From Parascedosporium putredinis (taxonomy: Eukaryota > Ascomycota > Sordariomycetes > Microascales > Microascaceae), in contig CASHTG010000018.1 of NCBI GenBank assembly GCA_949357655.1, positions 1,364,001-1,428,000 of the forward strand: a DNA stretch of 64,000 nt. Reading direction: 5' to 3'. Each line of letters starts with the position of its first letter. The first letter of the stretch is position 1. Of this stretch, positions 23,626 through 35,100 are shown in pieces. A program made the translations under genes and the position numbers. Under the pieces are notes generated by a model, which was given only the letters and a program-made list of their open reading frames with translations, was not told the DNA's origin and did not search any database.

Positions 23626-25958
23626 ATGGCTCCGTGTAAGCCCCACACTCTCGCCTACGGCCTACTCGCCTTGGCCTCGCTCGCCGCAGCGTACCCGGCC
23701 TCGGTGGAACGCGCAACACTCCTAGGCAGACAAGAGGACGCCCTCGACGAGTATGACTACATCATTGTCGGTGGTGGCACCGCCGGCCTAACAGTCGGCG
23801 ACCGCCTCAGCGAGGATGGAAAATGTAAGCTGCCCTGATACATCCTCCAGTGCCATGATTATCCCCGGCGCATAGTCTTCTAACCACACTCTTTCTTTTC
23901 TCTCCTTTCAGACAGCGTGCTAGCCATCGAGTACGGTTACCTAGGTAAGTCAGACAAGGAACCAAGCAGCTGAGGACCGAGGACCGGCTAACCCTCAAAA
24001 CAGAGAGAGACGGCTACCGCCCGGGTCGCACCACGTACAACATCACCTCGCAGCCGAGCCCCGAGCTGAACAACCGCACCTTCAACGTCGGCATCGGCTG
24101 CATCGTCGGCGGAAGCTCCGCCGTCAACGGCCAAGTCTTCCAGCGAGGCACCGCCGGTGATTACGACATCTGGGGGAGCTCGGCGGACCCGACACCACCT
24201 GGAGCTGGGAAGATATCCGCGGCTACTTCAAAAGGTGAGCCTTGCTCAATATGTTTCGTTCGGTCCCCCGGACTTGCCCCCAATTCTCCCATCGCACACA
24301 AGACCAAAACAAAGACGCTAACCGCGATGCACGGCGGCGCAGGGCATCCATTTCAACCCGCCCCCGAGGACGTGGCAGAAGCCTTCAATATCACATACGA
24401 CCTCGAGGGCTGGGGCCAGGACCCGGATACCCGCATCCACGCGACCTACGCCAGGGGCTTAGCACCCCCGTCAGTAAGTTTTTGGCAGTACTTTGCCCCC
24501 TCTCCCGGGGGCCCATGTGAGAGTTGGGGAGCGGGTTTACCCTAACCACGAGACCTCGCTTAGTCCCGCTCTACGACGCCATGAAGAACTTCCCCGGCGT
24601 CGACGTCCCCGTAGACGGCGCCAACGGCCAAAACGGCCTGTACTGGTTCACCACCTCGATGGACCCCGTCACCTTCAACCGGTCCTACGCCCGGACGGGC
24701 CACTGGGACGGGCTGGACCGCGACAACTACGAGCTCCTGCCCGCGACCAAGGTCAACAAGATCGTCTTCGACGGCGACCGCGCCGCCGGCGTCCAGCTCC
24801 ACCCCGCGACCAGCGCGACGACGTCCGCGTCGTCAAGGCCCGCAAGGAGGTCATCCTCGCCGCCGGCGCCATCCACACCCGCAGGTCCTGCAGCTCAGCG
24901 GCATCGGGCCGAGGAAGCTGCTCAAGGCTGCCGATATCGAGGTCAAGGTCGACCTCCCTGGTGTGGGGTCCAATTTCCAGGATCACCACTACATCCCGGG
25001 CGTACGCTTCACGTGTGAGTAGTCCCGTACCTTGCGTCCCTCTTCATATCATGCCTTGTTCTTTTTCCTTTTTTTTTTTTTTTTTTTTTTTGGATTGCGT
25101 CTCAAGTCCTCCTTCCGCTAACCCAAACAAACACAGGGGGCAACGATCCCGAGGTCCCCGAGCTAGACCTCACCACCAACCTCACCGGCAACGGCATCGC
25201 GCTCGGCGCCTTCCTCGGACTCAAGGCCTTCTCCCCCGACCTCTTCGAAGACATCGCGTCGCGGTACGAGTCGCAGAACCCCGCCGACTTCCTACCCAAG
25301 GGCACCGACTGCACCGTGGTGGCGGGGTACCGCCGGCAGCAAAGGCCTACGCGCGCGCGATGCGGGACAACTCCATCAGCTTCCTCGAGTGCATGCTCGG
25401 CGGCTCGCCCTCGTGCAGCCCGCAGAACGTGCACCCCGTCAGCCGCGGCACCGTGACCCTCAACGCTACCGACCCCGAGGCCGAGGTCATCGTCGACTAC
25501 AGGGCCGCCTCCAACCCCGTGGACATTGACATCATGGTCGAGGCCGTCAAGTTCTTCCGCCGCTTCATCACCACGGGCGACCTCGCGGTGTACGAGGCCG
25601 TCGAGGATACCCCGGCGCCGAGTACGAGTCCGATGAGGACCTCGCCGAGTGGGCCCGCCAGACCATTATCCCTAGCGTTTACCACCCCGTCGGCACCGCG
25701 GCCAAGATGCCTCGCAAGTGGGGCGGCGTCGTCGATGAGGAGCTCCTGGTGTATGGCGTCGAAGGCCTCAGCGTTGTCGATGCTAGCATCATGCCCACGC
25801 TCGTCGGAAGCACCACCAGCATGACGGTCTACGCTATTGCCGAAAAGGTTCGTGGGCCCCTCTTCCATTCTCATTTCTTTTTCTTTTTCGAACTTTTCGC
25901 TAACTTTTCCTCTCCGCTCGTCCTCTAGGCCGCCGACTTGATCAAGGCCCGCGCATAA
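23626..25958 (+). CDS. Secreted GMC oxidoreductase (aryl-alcohol oxidase-like)
   Basis: FAD-dependent glucose-methanol-choline family oxidase or dehydrogenase. The signal peptide is MAPCKPHTLAYGLLALASLAAA, followed by DEYDYIIVGGGTAGLTVGDRLSEDG, a split Rossmann FAD motif. The GMC signatures GCIVGGSSAVNGQVFQRG and KEVILAAGAIHT-PQVLQLSGIG follow, then SVYHPVGTAAKM with the catalytic His and a closing GSTTSMTVYAIAEK. Exons are about 23626-23824, 23912-23944, 24004-24234, 24343-24473, 24564-25014, 25137-25847 and 25929-25958. Several one-base shifts occur at G/C runs, for example 24171-24176, near 24360, near 24810, near 24885, near 25320 and near 25620. The intron at 25015-25136 holds 23 consecutive T. 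It could produce H2O2 while oxidising aromatic alcohols outside the cell; it lacks any anchor. Confidence 0.87.
25069..25091 (+). repeat. Poly-T tract in GMC intron
   Basis: 23 consecutive T in the intron between 25014 and 25137. Its length is likely unreliable given the homopolymer problem in this sequence. Confidence 0.9.
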
Positions 25959-26507
25959 TACAGTGTAAACTGGACATATTCATTATTTTGGAAGGGGTTG
26001 CCTGCCTCTTTTCGCTTCGCTGTATATCGATTCGTATGTAGATGCTTTGTGTAGCGAGAATACAATCTCTATTGTGCTGAACGACAAGAAAATGCTACCC
26101 CCAGTGGAAGGGCCAGTGGGAATTCGAGGAAAAAGGCTCCAATTCTGGGTAAAGTTCAACCGCCTATTTGCAAACGTAATTATTTCATATGTTACTATTC
26201 CCACTTGCCCACCGTATACCCTGAGCGCTGCTGCGCTTAGATCAATGTCAACTTGAACCTGCAGCTCCCCTCGAATAGCATGACCCCGCGCGAACATGAC
26301 AGTAAGACAAAGGTTCCCGGTGGGCCCACGCGACTGTGACCTTGCACCCGCGCCGTCGCTGCTTCAAGTGGGGTTAACCTAGTTGAGAGTTAATATTTGT
26401 CGGCTTTCTTTTTTTTTTTTTTTTCCCGTCGCACCTCGCTACAAACTCAATTGAGGGCCATTCCAGACCTGGGAAGAAACGAGAAAGAGCAAGGCTCGGC
26501 AAGAAAC
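25959..26507. other. Spacer/promoter, no gene seen
   Basis: Lies between the GMC and DLH-like genes, both on +. It contains an 18-T run near 26408-26425 shortly before the next start. Confidence 0.6.
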
Positions 26508-28087
26508 ATGTCCGACCCGGCCCCTCCCCCGCCCGTACCGCTCCCGTCGGCGCCGGCCGTCCGCCTCGCACCCAACGCCACACTCCAACCTCCACTATCC
26601 CGTCGCGGGCACGGCCCGGGCTGATCATCATTGACCCGAACCACAGCGTGCCGGAAAAGCCTTCCGCCGAACCCCCTTCCGAGACCTTGGATCCGGCTCC
26701 GCAGTACAAATGGGCCGAGGAGGGTACGCCGTCGTTCGCTTGGCCGTGTCCAGCGGGGAGCGGCCGAAGGGTCATGGAGCGTGCAGGACGATGGCCTGGG
26801 AAAGCGATCGCGGCCCTCATTAAGCTCGAGACCTGCGATGTCAAGGACAAGGTCGCCCTCATTGGTATGTTTTAAGCCATGCGCGTGAACGGGGTTGGGC
26901 ACCTCCCGAACTACGCTTAAAAGGGGCGAGGAAGAACCAAGCAAGTGAAGCGCACTGACGCAATGCATCTGCGTATCGCTAGTCTACGGCGATCCAAGCG
27001 AGTATCCTGCTGCCTTCAACGAGAATCTGGCCTCTGCCCTTGCCAACTGCTCCTTCATCGTCGCCACCGTCTTATTTTCCTCATCGTGGAACCTAGGGCC
27101 TGCTTCTCAGCCCATTCTCATCCACCACGCAGCGGACACGGGTCCGGCGCCATCCGAAACACCCGGCATTAAAGTCCACACTTATGCCCGTGCTCGGTCA
27201 CCAAACTTCGTCGTGCCCGGTGCCGAGGGATTTTCCTACACAGCAGCTTCCGTCTCACACAGCCGGAGCCTCAAGTTCGTCAAGGACCACGTAGGCGGGC
27301 CGTTCTTTGATCTTGAGAAGATTTGGGATGAGCACACCTATTTCGAGTTCGCCGACAGATCGGTTGAGCAGACCATGGGAACCATGGTTTTAGAACCTTA
27401 TGTGAACCACATACCCACGGTAAACACCCTCTTCTCCCTCTGCTTGCTAAACCGTGCTTTCGCTAAAGAGATGGGCCGTACCCGGTGTTTCTACAGATGA
27501 CTGGCGGTATTGGGCGAGCCAGACTGACCAACTTCTACCGCCACCACTTCATCTTCAACAATCCCGAAGACACAGAACTCGAACTCGTTAGCCGCACCAT
27601 CGGGGTCGACCGCATCGTTGATGAATTCGTTTTTGTGCTGACCCACAACAAAGTAGTGGACTGGCTGTAAGTCGAGACTCGTCTATCCATGATCGCCGCA
27701 GAGGGTAGATTATCCAGAGACGCCGGCCAAGCTGACAACGAGACTCCTCCTCTTAACAGCATACCCGGTATCCCGCCGACCGGCGTGACCCTTCGCATCC
27801 CCTTCGTCGCCGTCGTCAATGTCCGCGGCGACAGGCTCTATCACGAGCACATCACCTGGGACCAGGGAACCGTGCTAAAGCAGCTAGGCCTGCTCCCCGA
27901 CTACCTCCCGTTTCCCTACCCTGTGGATGGACTCGAAGGCAAGAACCTAGAGGTTAGAGTCCCTGTTGCCGGGGTCGAAACGGCCACCAAGCTCCAAGAC
28001 CAGCGAGCGGTGGAGAGTAACTTGATGGTGCTCCCCACTGAGGCTACCATCAGGGAAGTCAGGGTACAAGAGTCCTCCTCACAATAA
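26508..28087 (+). CDS. Dienelactone-hydrolase-like / SnoaL (NTF2-fold) fusion protein
   Basis: Fungal protein of the type annotated carboxymethylenebutenolidase: a divergent DLH-like N-terminal half fused to a SnoaL-like polyketide-cyclase fold. Exons are 26508-26864, 26983-27419, 27497-27666 and 27760-28087. Exon 1 contains four one-base losses at G runs (near 26620, 26719-26724, 26768-26772 and near 26800). Restoring them gives exactly 432 codons. DLH-half landmarks are YKWAEEGYAVVRLAV and CDVKDKVALI-VYGDPSEYP. SnoaL-half landmarks are IWDEHTYFEFADRSVE, MTGGIGRARLTNFYRHHF, IPGIPPTGVTLRIPF and LYHEHITWDQGTVLKQLGL. I do not see the GxCxGG nucleophile motif of true dienelactone hydrolases, so the N-terminal half may be non-catalytic. 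It closes the catabolic run. Confidence 0.82.
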
Positions 28088-29174
28088 CGGCCACTTCTCG
28101 TGTGAAAGCAGGGATTGATGGGCGATTGCTGATATCAACGTCTCGGAACCCCGGTTGGCGGATAGTAGATGTAGGCGCATCCCCCTCTCCAAAATATCGA
28201 CAATCATGCCAGCATTTCAACCTTTTTCCTAGACGTGCGCTTGCTCCTCCCTTTTTCGCCCTCCTTTTTTTTTTTTTTTGATTCTTTTCGGAGGGGAATA
28301 TCGCAACTGACGTGGTTGCGGGGCTGGCTATGGAGCGCGTGCACGATATCGAAGAACAAATAATAAAAATAAAATACAAATCAAAAGGGGGCAATCTGGA
28401 AAACAAATGAGCGAGCATGAAAGCTGAAGGATGAAAGTAAGGGAGGAAAAACACTACAGAACACTAGTCTGCTCAGATCCTGGTCCTACGACACCTCGAG
28501 TACGCGGTCCTGGCCCAACTCAACGGAGGTCGGGGAAAAGGTAGAATCCAAGAAGCAAAATCCAACGCGCGAGACACGAGCTCACACAGCCTTCGTCTTG
28601 TCTCACCTTCCCGAACGCCACCCGCCCCAACCCCTAGATCTACCCAGTTCAGCCCACAACCTTCCCGTCATGTCTCAAGCCTGAATCGGGCCATGGGTCG
28701 GATTTTGAAGCTACTGCATAAGTGTATTCTCGCTCCCACAGAAAGCAACCCCGCATCCATCAAGGCCGAATACGGCGCAGGCCCAACGTCAAACAATCGA
28801 TTGTCAAAAGCCAGACTCACGCCATGGGTTTGTCGAGATCAGCTGGCACGACTGAGCTATGATGACGCTTGGCGGCAGTCGAACCGGTAGGCTTATTATT
28901 TAGGGATTGGTAGCACAATGCGCCGCAAATGGAAGCATGGCGCGGAAAGAGGAGAGCATGTTGTGAAGGAGCAAAACGAATATATTAAATTAGGAGCATA
29001 AGTTCTTTACAAAGCAAGCGCGACATAAGTAACTATTCATACAAAGAAAACTTCCCCAAATCATGACACCACTGTTTTATCTCGCTTCTAGACAAAGCGA
29101 GGGGACTCGAACAAAAGGCGTGCATCTGTTCGGGTGAGGGGCGCGCGCTTGGGCGCAATCCTCATCTCGGCATC
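28088..29174. other. Convergent spacer, no gene seen
   Basis: 1.1 kb between the stops of the DLH-like gene (+) and the giant repeat protein (-). It contains a T18 run near 28265 and A/T-rich 3' flanks near 28970-29050. No gene supported. Confidence 0.55.
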
Positions 29175-32100
29175 TTAAAATTGAAAGGCCTCGTTAAGGC
29201 AGTCAATGGCGCCTTGTCCGCTGGCAAAGCTGCCGGCAAGACACTGGGAGGCAATTCCAATGGCATGGGGACCGAGCTTGACGCCGCAAATTGCGAGGTT
29301 GGCAGGGAGTTGGATGAGGTTCGAGCTGGAGAGGGCAAGGCACTCGGGAGGGAGCTGGCTGATGCAGTGCGCCGAGTAAATGTTGGTGAGACAGTTGAAC
29401 ACATCTCGGGGATGATCTGGGCCACGCAGACAGCAGCACCTCCAGCACCAAACACACCGAGGGCGGCAGTACAGGCTGCAATCATGATCACGCGCTCAAA
29501 GATGTTGATGTTGCCATTCAGCGCCGAGCAAGCCGAAGGCATGGTCGGGCAACGCACGATGGGCGCCCTAGTAGTGGTGGCCACGGCGGTTGAGCTGGTG
29601 GTGGTCTGCGGCTCAGGCGTCACGGTAGTGGGAACATCGGTCGGGCTAGGTTCATCAGTCGACGATGGCTCCTCGGTCGGGCTAGGCTCATCAGTCGACG
29701 AGGGCTCCTCGGTCGGGCTAGGCTCATCAGTCGACGATGGCTCCTCGGTCGGGCTGGGCTCATCAGTGGAGCTGGGCTCATCGGTCGACGAGGGCTCGTC
29801 AGTGGAGCTGGGGGCATCAGTCGACGAGGGCTCATCAGTGGAGCTGGGGGCATCAGTGGAGCTGGGGGCATCAGTCGACGAGGGCTCGTCAGTGGAGCTG
29901 GGCTCGTCAGTGGAGCTGGGGGCATCAGTCGACGAGGGCTCGTCAGTGGAGCTGGGCTCGTCAGTGGAGCTGGGGGCATCAGTCGACGAGGGCTCGTCAG
30001 TGGAGCTGGGCTCGTCAGTGGAGCTGGGCTCGTCAGTGGAGCTGGGGGCATCAGTCGACGAGGGCTCGTCAGTGGAGCTGGGCTCGTCAGTGGAGCTGGG
30101 GGCATCAGTCGACGAGGGCTCGTCAGTAGAGCTGGGCTCGTCAGTGGAGCTGGGGGCATCAGTCGACGAGGGCTCGTCAGTGGAGCTGGGGGCATCAGTG
30201 GAGCTGGGCTCATCAGTCGACGAAGGCTCGTCAGTCGAGCTGGGCTCGTCAGTGGAGCTGGGGGCATCAGTCGACGAGGGCTCGTCAGTGGAGCTAGGCT
30301 CGTCGGTCGAGCTGGGTGGCGCGCTAGAAGAGGAGAAGGTAGCCGCAATATCGCTGGCAGAGGCATCGGTAGCGGAAGAGGCATCTGTGGCCGAAGACTC
30401 AGCAGAAGAAGCATCCGTAGCAGAGGCATCGGTGGAGGAAGCATCGGTGGCGGAAGAATCGCTGGCCGAGGTATCGGAGGAAGAGGTCGTGGGGGACGCG
30501 CCATCAGTAGCAGAAGAGGCATCAGTAGCAGAAGAGGCATCAGTAGCAGAGGACTCAGCAGAGGAGGCATCCGTGGAAGAGGCATCCGTGGCAGAAGAGG
30601 CATCGGTGGACGAAGCATCAGTAGCGGAAGCGTCGGTGGAAGAGGCATCGGTAGCGGAAGCATCAGTGGACGAAGCATCAGTAGCAGAGGAAGCATCGGT
30701 GGACGAAGCATCGGTAGCGGAAGCATCAGTGGAAGAGGCATCAGTCGCGGAAGCGTCGGTGGACGAAGCATCGGTGGCAGAGGCATCAGTAGACGAAGCA
30801 TCAGTAGACGAAGCATCAGTGGCCGAGGCATCCGTAGAGGAAGCATCAGTAGCAGAGGAAGCATCGGTGGACGAAGCATCAGTAGCGGAAGCATCAGTGG
30901 AAGAGGCATCAGTAGCGGAAGCGTCGGTGGAAGAGGCATCAGTGGCAGAAGCGTCGGTGGACGAAGCATCGGTAGCGGAAGCATCAGTGGAAGAGGCATC
31001 AGTCGCGGAAGCGTCGGTGGACGAAGCATCGGTGGCAGAGGCATCAGTAGACGAAGCATCAGTAGACGAAGCATCAGTGGCCGAGGCATCCGTAGAGGAA
31101 GCAGTCGGCGGCGCGGAAGGAGTCAGGATGAGCACGGTGCCAGTGTCGGAGCCATCACCAGGGGGCAGGGTCAGGGTAGTCGCGCTAGGACCGGGCCAGC
31201 CACCACCAGTGACCGTAGTGTACGGGCCAGTGAAGGTGGACTGAGTGGTAGGGGTAGCAGGGCCAACAACGTACGCGGTGCCGGTCTCGTCGCCTTCGCC
31301 GGGGGGACGGTGAAAGTGGTGGAACCGGTGCCAGTGCCGGGGTAGGGCGCTGTGATGGTAACCACGGGTCCGGTGAACGAGGATGTAGTCTGGGCGGGGG
31401 CGGGGCCGACGATGAAGACAGTTCCGGTAGCGTCGCCATCCTGAGGAGGCACGGTGTACGTGGTTCCGCTGCCACCGGTACCCGCCGCACTAATGGTGGT
31501 GAAAGGACCATCGAACGGAGGGGTGGTGCTGGGTGCAGCCGAAGGGGTGAAGATGATCTTGGTGCCCTCGGTGTCAGTGCCGGTAGGAGCAAGCGTCAGA
31601 GTGCTCTCACCCTCTCCTGACCAGCCACCTCCAGTAAGAGTGGCATAGGGACCGGTGAAGGTGGTGGTGGGGACAATGGGGGTAAGGATGACCTGAGTAC
31701 CGATCGTGTCAGTGCCCGAGGGAGGGAAGATCAGAGTGGTGGGGACCTCTCCTTCCCAGCCGCCACCAGTGAGCGTGGTGTAAGGACCAGTGAAGGTGGT
31801 AGGTTCAGCGCTCGGGGTGAAGATGACCAAGGTGCCAACGGTGCCAGTGCCAGTGGGGGATCGTCAGGGTGCTCTCGCCCTCGCCTTCCCAGACACCACC
31901 AGTAATAGTAGCATAGGGACCAGTGAAAGTGTTGGAGGCGCCGCCGTTAGGGGTAAGGATGATCTGGGTGCCAATGGTATCAGTGCCAGCAGGGGGACAA
32001 CCGTGGTGGGACCTTCTCCATCCCAGCCGCCACCAGTGATAGTGCTGTAAGGACCGGTAAATGTGCTGCTAGGTAGACCACTAGGAGTGAAGATGATGAC

Positions 32101-35100
32101 GGTTCCAACAGTGCCAGTGCCAGTAGGAGCCAGGGTCAAGCTGCTCTCGCCCTCTCCATCCCAGCCACCTCCAGTAAGAGTAGCATACGGACCAGTGAAG
32201 GTAGAGGTGGCTACATTGGGGGTAAGAATGACCTGAGTACCGATGGTGTCAGTGCCCGAGGGAGGGAAGATGAGGGTAGTGGGACCTTCTCCATCCCATC
32301 CACCGCCGGTGATAGTGCTGTAGGGGCCGGTGAATGTGCTTGTGGGCTGTCCGCTAGGAGTGAAGATGACCAAGGTGCCGACGGTGCCAGTACCAGTAGG
32401 AGGGATCGTCAAGGTGCTCTGGCCCTCTCCTTCCCAGGAGCCACCGGTCAAGGTAGCATAAGGTCCGGTGAAGGTGTTGGACGCGCCGCCGTTAGGGGTA
32501 AGGATGATCTGGGTGCCAATGGTATCAGTTCCAGCAGGGGAAGGACAACTGTGGTGGGAACCTCTCCATCCCAGCCTCCGCCGGTGATGGTGCTGTAAGG
32601 GCCGGTGAACGTGCTAGTGGGCTGGGCACTAGGGGTGAAGATGATGATGGTGCCAACAGTTCCAGTGCCGGTAGGAGCAAGCGTCAAGGTGCTTTCACCC
32701 TCTCCTTCCCAGCCACCGCCAGTATAAGTAGCATATGGACCAGTAAAGGTGCTCGACACACCTCCAGTGGGGGTAAGAATGATCTGAGTGCCAATAGTGT
32801 CTGTTCCAGCAGGGGTAGGACAATCGTGGTTGGGCCTTCGCCATCCCATCCACCACCAGTGATGGTATTGTAGGGACCGGTGAAGGTGGTAGGCTCAGCG
32901 CTCGGGGTGAAGATGACCACGGTGCCAACGGTGCCAGTGCCAGTGGGGGATCGTCAGGGTGCTTTCGCCCTCGCCTTCCCAAACACCACCAGTGATGGTG
33001 GCGTAGGGACCAGTGAAAGTGTTGGAGGCGCCGCCGTTAGGGGTAAGGATGATCTGAGTGCCGACAGTATCAGTTCCAGCAGGCGGGAGCACAACCGTGG
33101 TAGTACCCTCTCCATCCCAGCCACCACCAGTGATGGTGTTGTAAGGTCCAGTGAAGGGCTGACCGCTAGGAGTGAAGATAACCTCGGTGCCAATAGTATC
33201 AGTACCAGTAGGGGCAAGGGTCAAGGTGCTTTCGCCCTCTCCACCCCAAGCGCCACCAGTCAGGGTAGTGTAGGGACCAGTAAAGCTGCTCGACACACCC
33301 CAGTAGGGGTAAGAATGATCTGAGTGCCAACAGTATCGGTTCCACCAGGAGGCAGGACAATCGTGGTTGGTCCCTCACCATCCCATCCACCACCAGTGAT
33401 GGTATTATAGGGACCGGTGAACGTGGTGGGCTCAGCGCTCGGGGTGAAGATGACCTTGGTTCCGACGGTGCCAGTACCAGTAGGAGGAATCGTCAAGGTG
33501 CTTTCGCCCTCGCCTTCCCAGGAGCCACCGGTCAAGGTAGCGTAAGGTCCGGTGAAAGTGTTGGAAGCGCCACCATTAGGAGTAAGGATGATCTGAGTAC
33601 CGACAGTATCAGTTCCAGCGGGGAAGCACAACTGTGGTAGTACCCTCTCCATCCCAGCCGCCACCAGTGATGGTGTTGTAAGGTCCAGTGAAGGGCTGAC
33701 CGCTAGGAGTGAAGATGACCTCAGTGCCAATAGTATCAGTACCAGTAGGGGCAAGGGTCAAGGTGCTTTCACCCTCTCCGCTCCAAGCACCACCGGTGAG
33801 GGTGGTGTAAGGACCAGTGAAGATGCTAGACACACCTCCCGTAGGGGTAAGGATGATCTGGGTGCCAACAGTGTCTGTTCCAGCAGGGGTAGGACAATCG
33901 TGGTTGGGCCTTCGCCATCCCATCCACCACCAGTGATGGTATTATAGGGACCGGTGAACGTGGTGGGTTCAACACTCGGGGTAAAGATCACCTTGGTTCC
34001 AATGGTACCAGTGCCAGTGGGAGGAATCGTCAAGGTGCTTTCACCTTCACCTTCCCAGACACCACCAGTAATGGTAGCATATGGACCAGTGAAAGTGTTG
34101 GAGGCGCCGCCATTAGGAGTGAGGATGATCTGAGTGCCGACAGTATCGGTTCCAGCAGGGAAGTACAACTGTGGTAGTACCCTCTCCATCCCAACCACCA
34201 CCAGTGATGGTGTTGTAAGGCCCGGTGAAGGGCTGACCGCTGGGAGTGAAGATGACCTTGGTGCCAATAGTGCCAGTGCCAGTGGGAGGAATGGTCAGGG
34301 TGCTCTCACCCTCTCCACCCCAGCTACCGCCAGTCAAAGTCTCATACGGGCCGGTGAAAGTGTTGGGTGAACCGCCATTAGGTGTGAGAATAACCTGGGT
34401 ACCAATCGTATCCGTGCCAGCAGGCTGGAAGAAGATGGTTGTGGGGACCGGGCCATCCCAGCCTCCGCCAGTGATGGTGCTGTAGGGACCAGTGAAGGGC
34501 TGACCGCTGGGGGTGAAGATGACCTTGGTGCCAACAGTGCCAGTGCCAGTCGGGGCAATGGTCAAGGTGCTTTCACCCTGACCCTCCCAGCTGCCGCCAG
34601 TCAAAGTAGCGTACGGGCCGGTGAAAGTATTGGGAGCTCCACCGTTAGGTGTCAATACCACTTGGGTGCCGATGGTATCAGTGCCAGTAGGAGGGAAAAA
34701 GATGGTGGTAAGACCAGGACCATCCCAGCCTCCACCGGTGATGGTGCTGTAAGGGCCAGTGAATGGCTGGCCACTTGGGGTGAAGATGACCTTGGTGCCA
34801 ATAGTGCCAGTACCAGTAGGAGGAATCGTCAAGGTGCTTTCGCCAACGCCCTCCCAAGCGCCACCAGTGAGGGTGGCATAGGGCCCGGTGAAAGTATTGG
34901 GCGATCCACCATTGGGTGTCAGAACGACCTGGGTGCCGATGGTATCGGTACCAGTAGGCGGGAAGTAGATGGTCGTGGGAACGGGACCATCCCATCCACC
35001 ACCAGTGATGGTGCTGTAAGGACCGGTAAAGGTTCGCGGGCCCTGGCCATTAGGCGTGAAGATGATCTTGGTACCAACCGTACCAGTGCCAGTGGGAGCA

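Noticed and set aside
2877..28087. Catabolic genes as pseudogenes
   Set aside because: The same kind of one-base shift at homopolymers also hits NPT1 and UTP4. No premature stop independent of a frame shift was found, and catalytic residues are intact in the readable frames.
29640..31110. CRISPR-like or satellite array
   Set aside because: The repeats are short, contiguous, in a protein frame and without unique spacers; they encode a Ser/Thr/Asp stalk.
29181..31244. 687-codon + strand frame across the Ser/Thr/Asp repeats
   Set aside because: It is the antisense image of the SSTDEP/TDAS repeats (reads VELGSS/EASVAE). The minus frame has the signal peptide, repeat logic and Cys-rich end.
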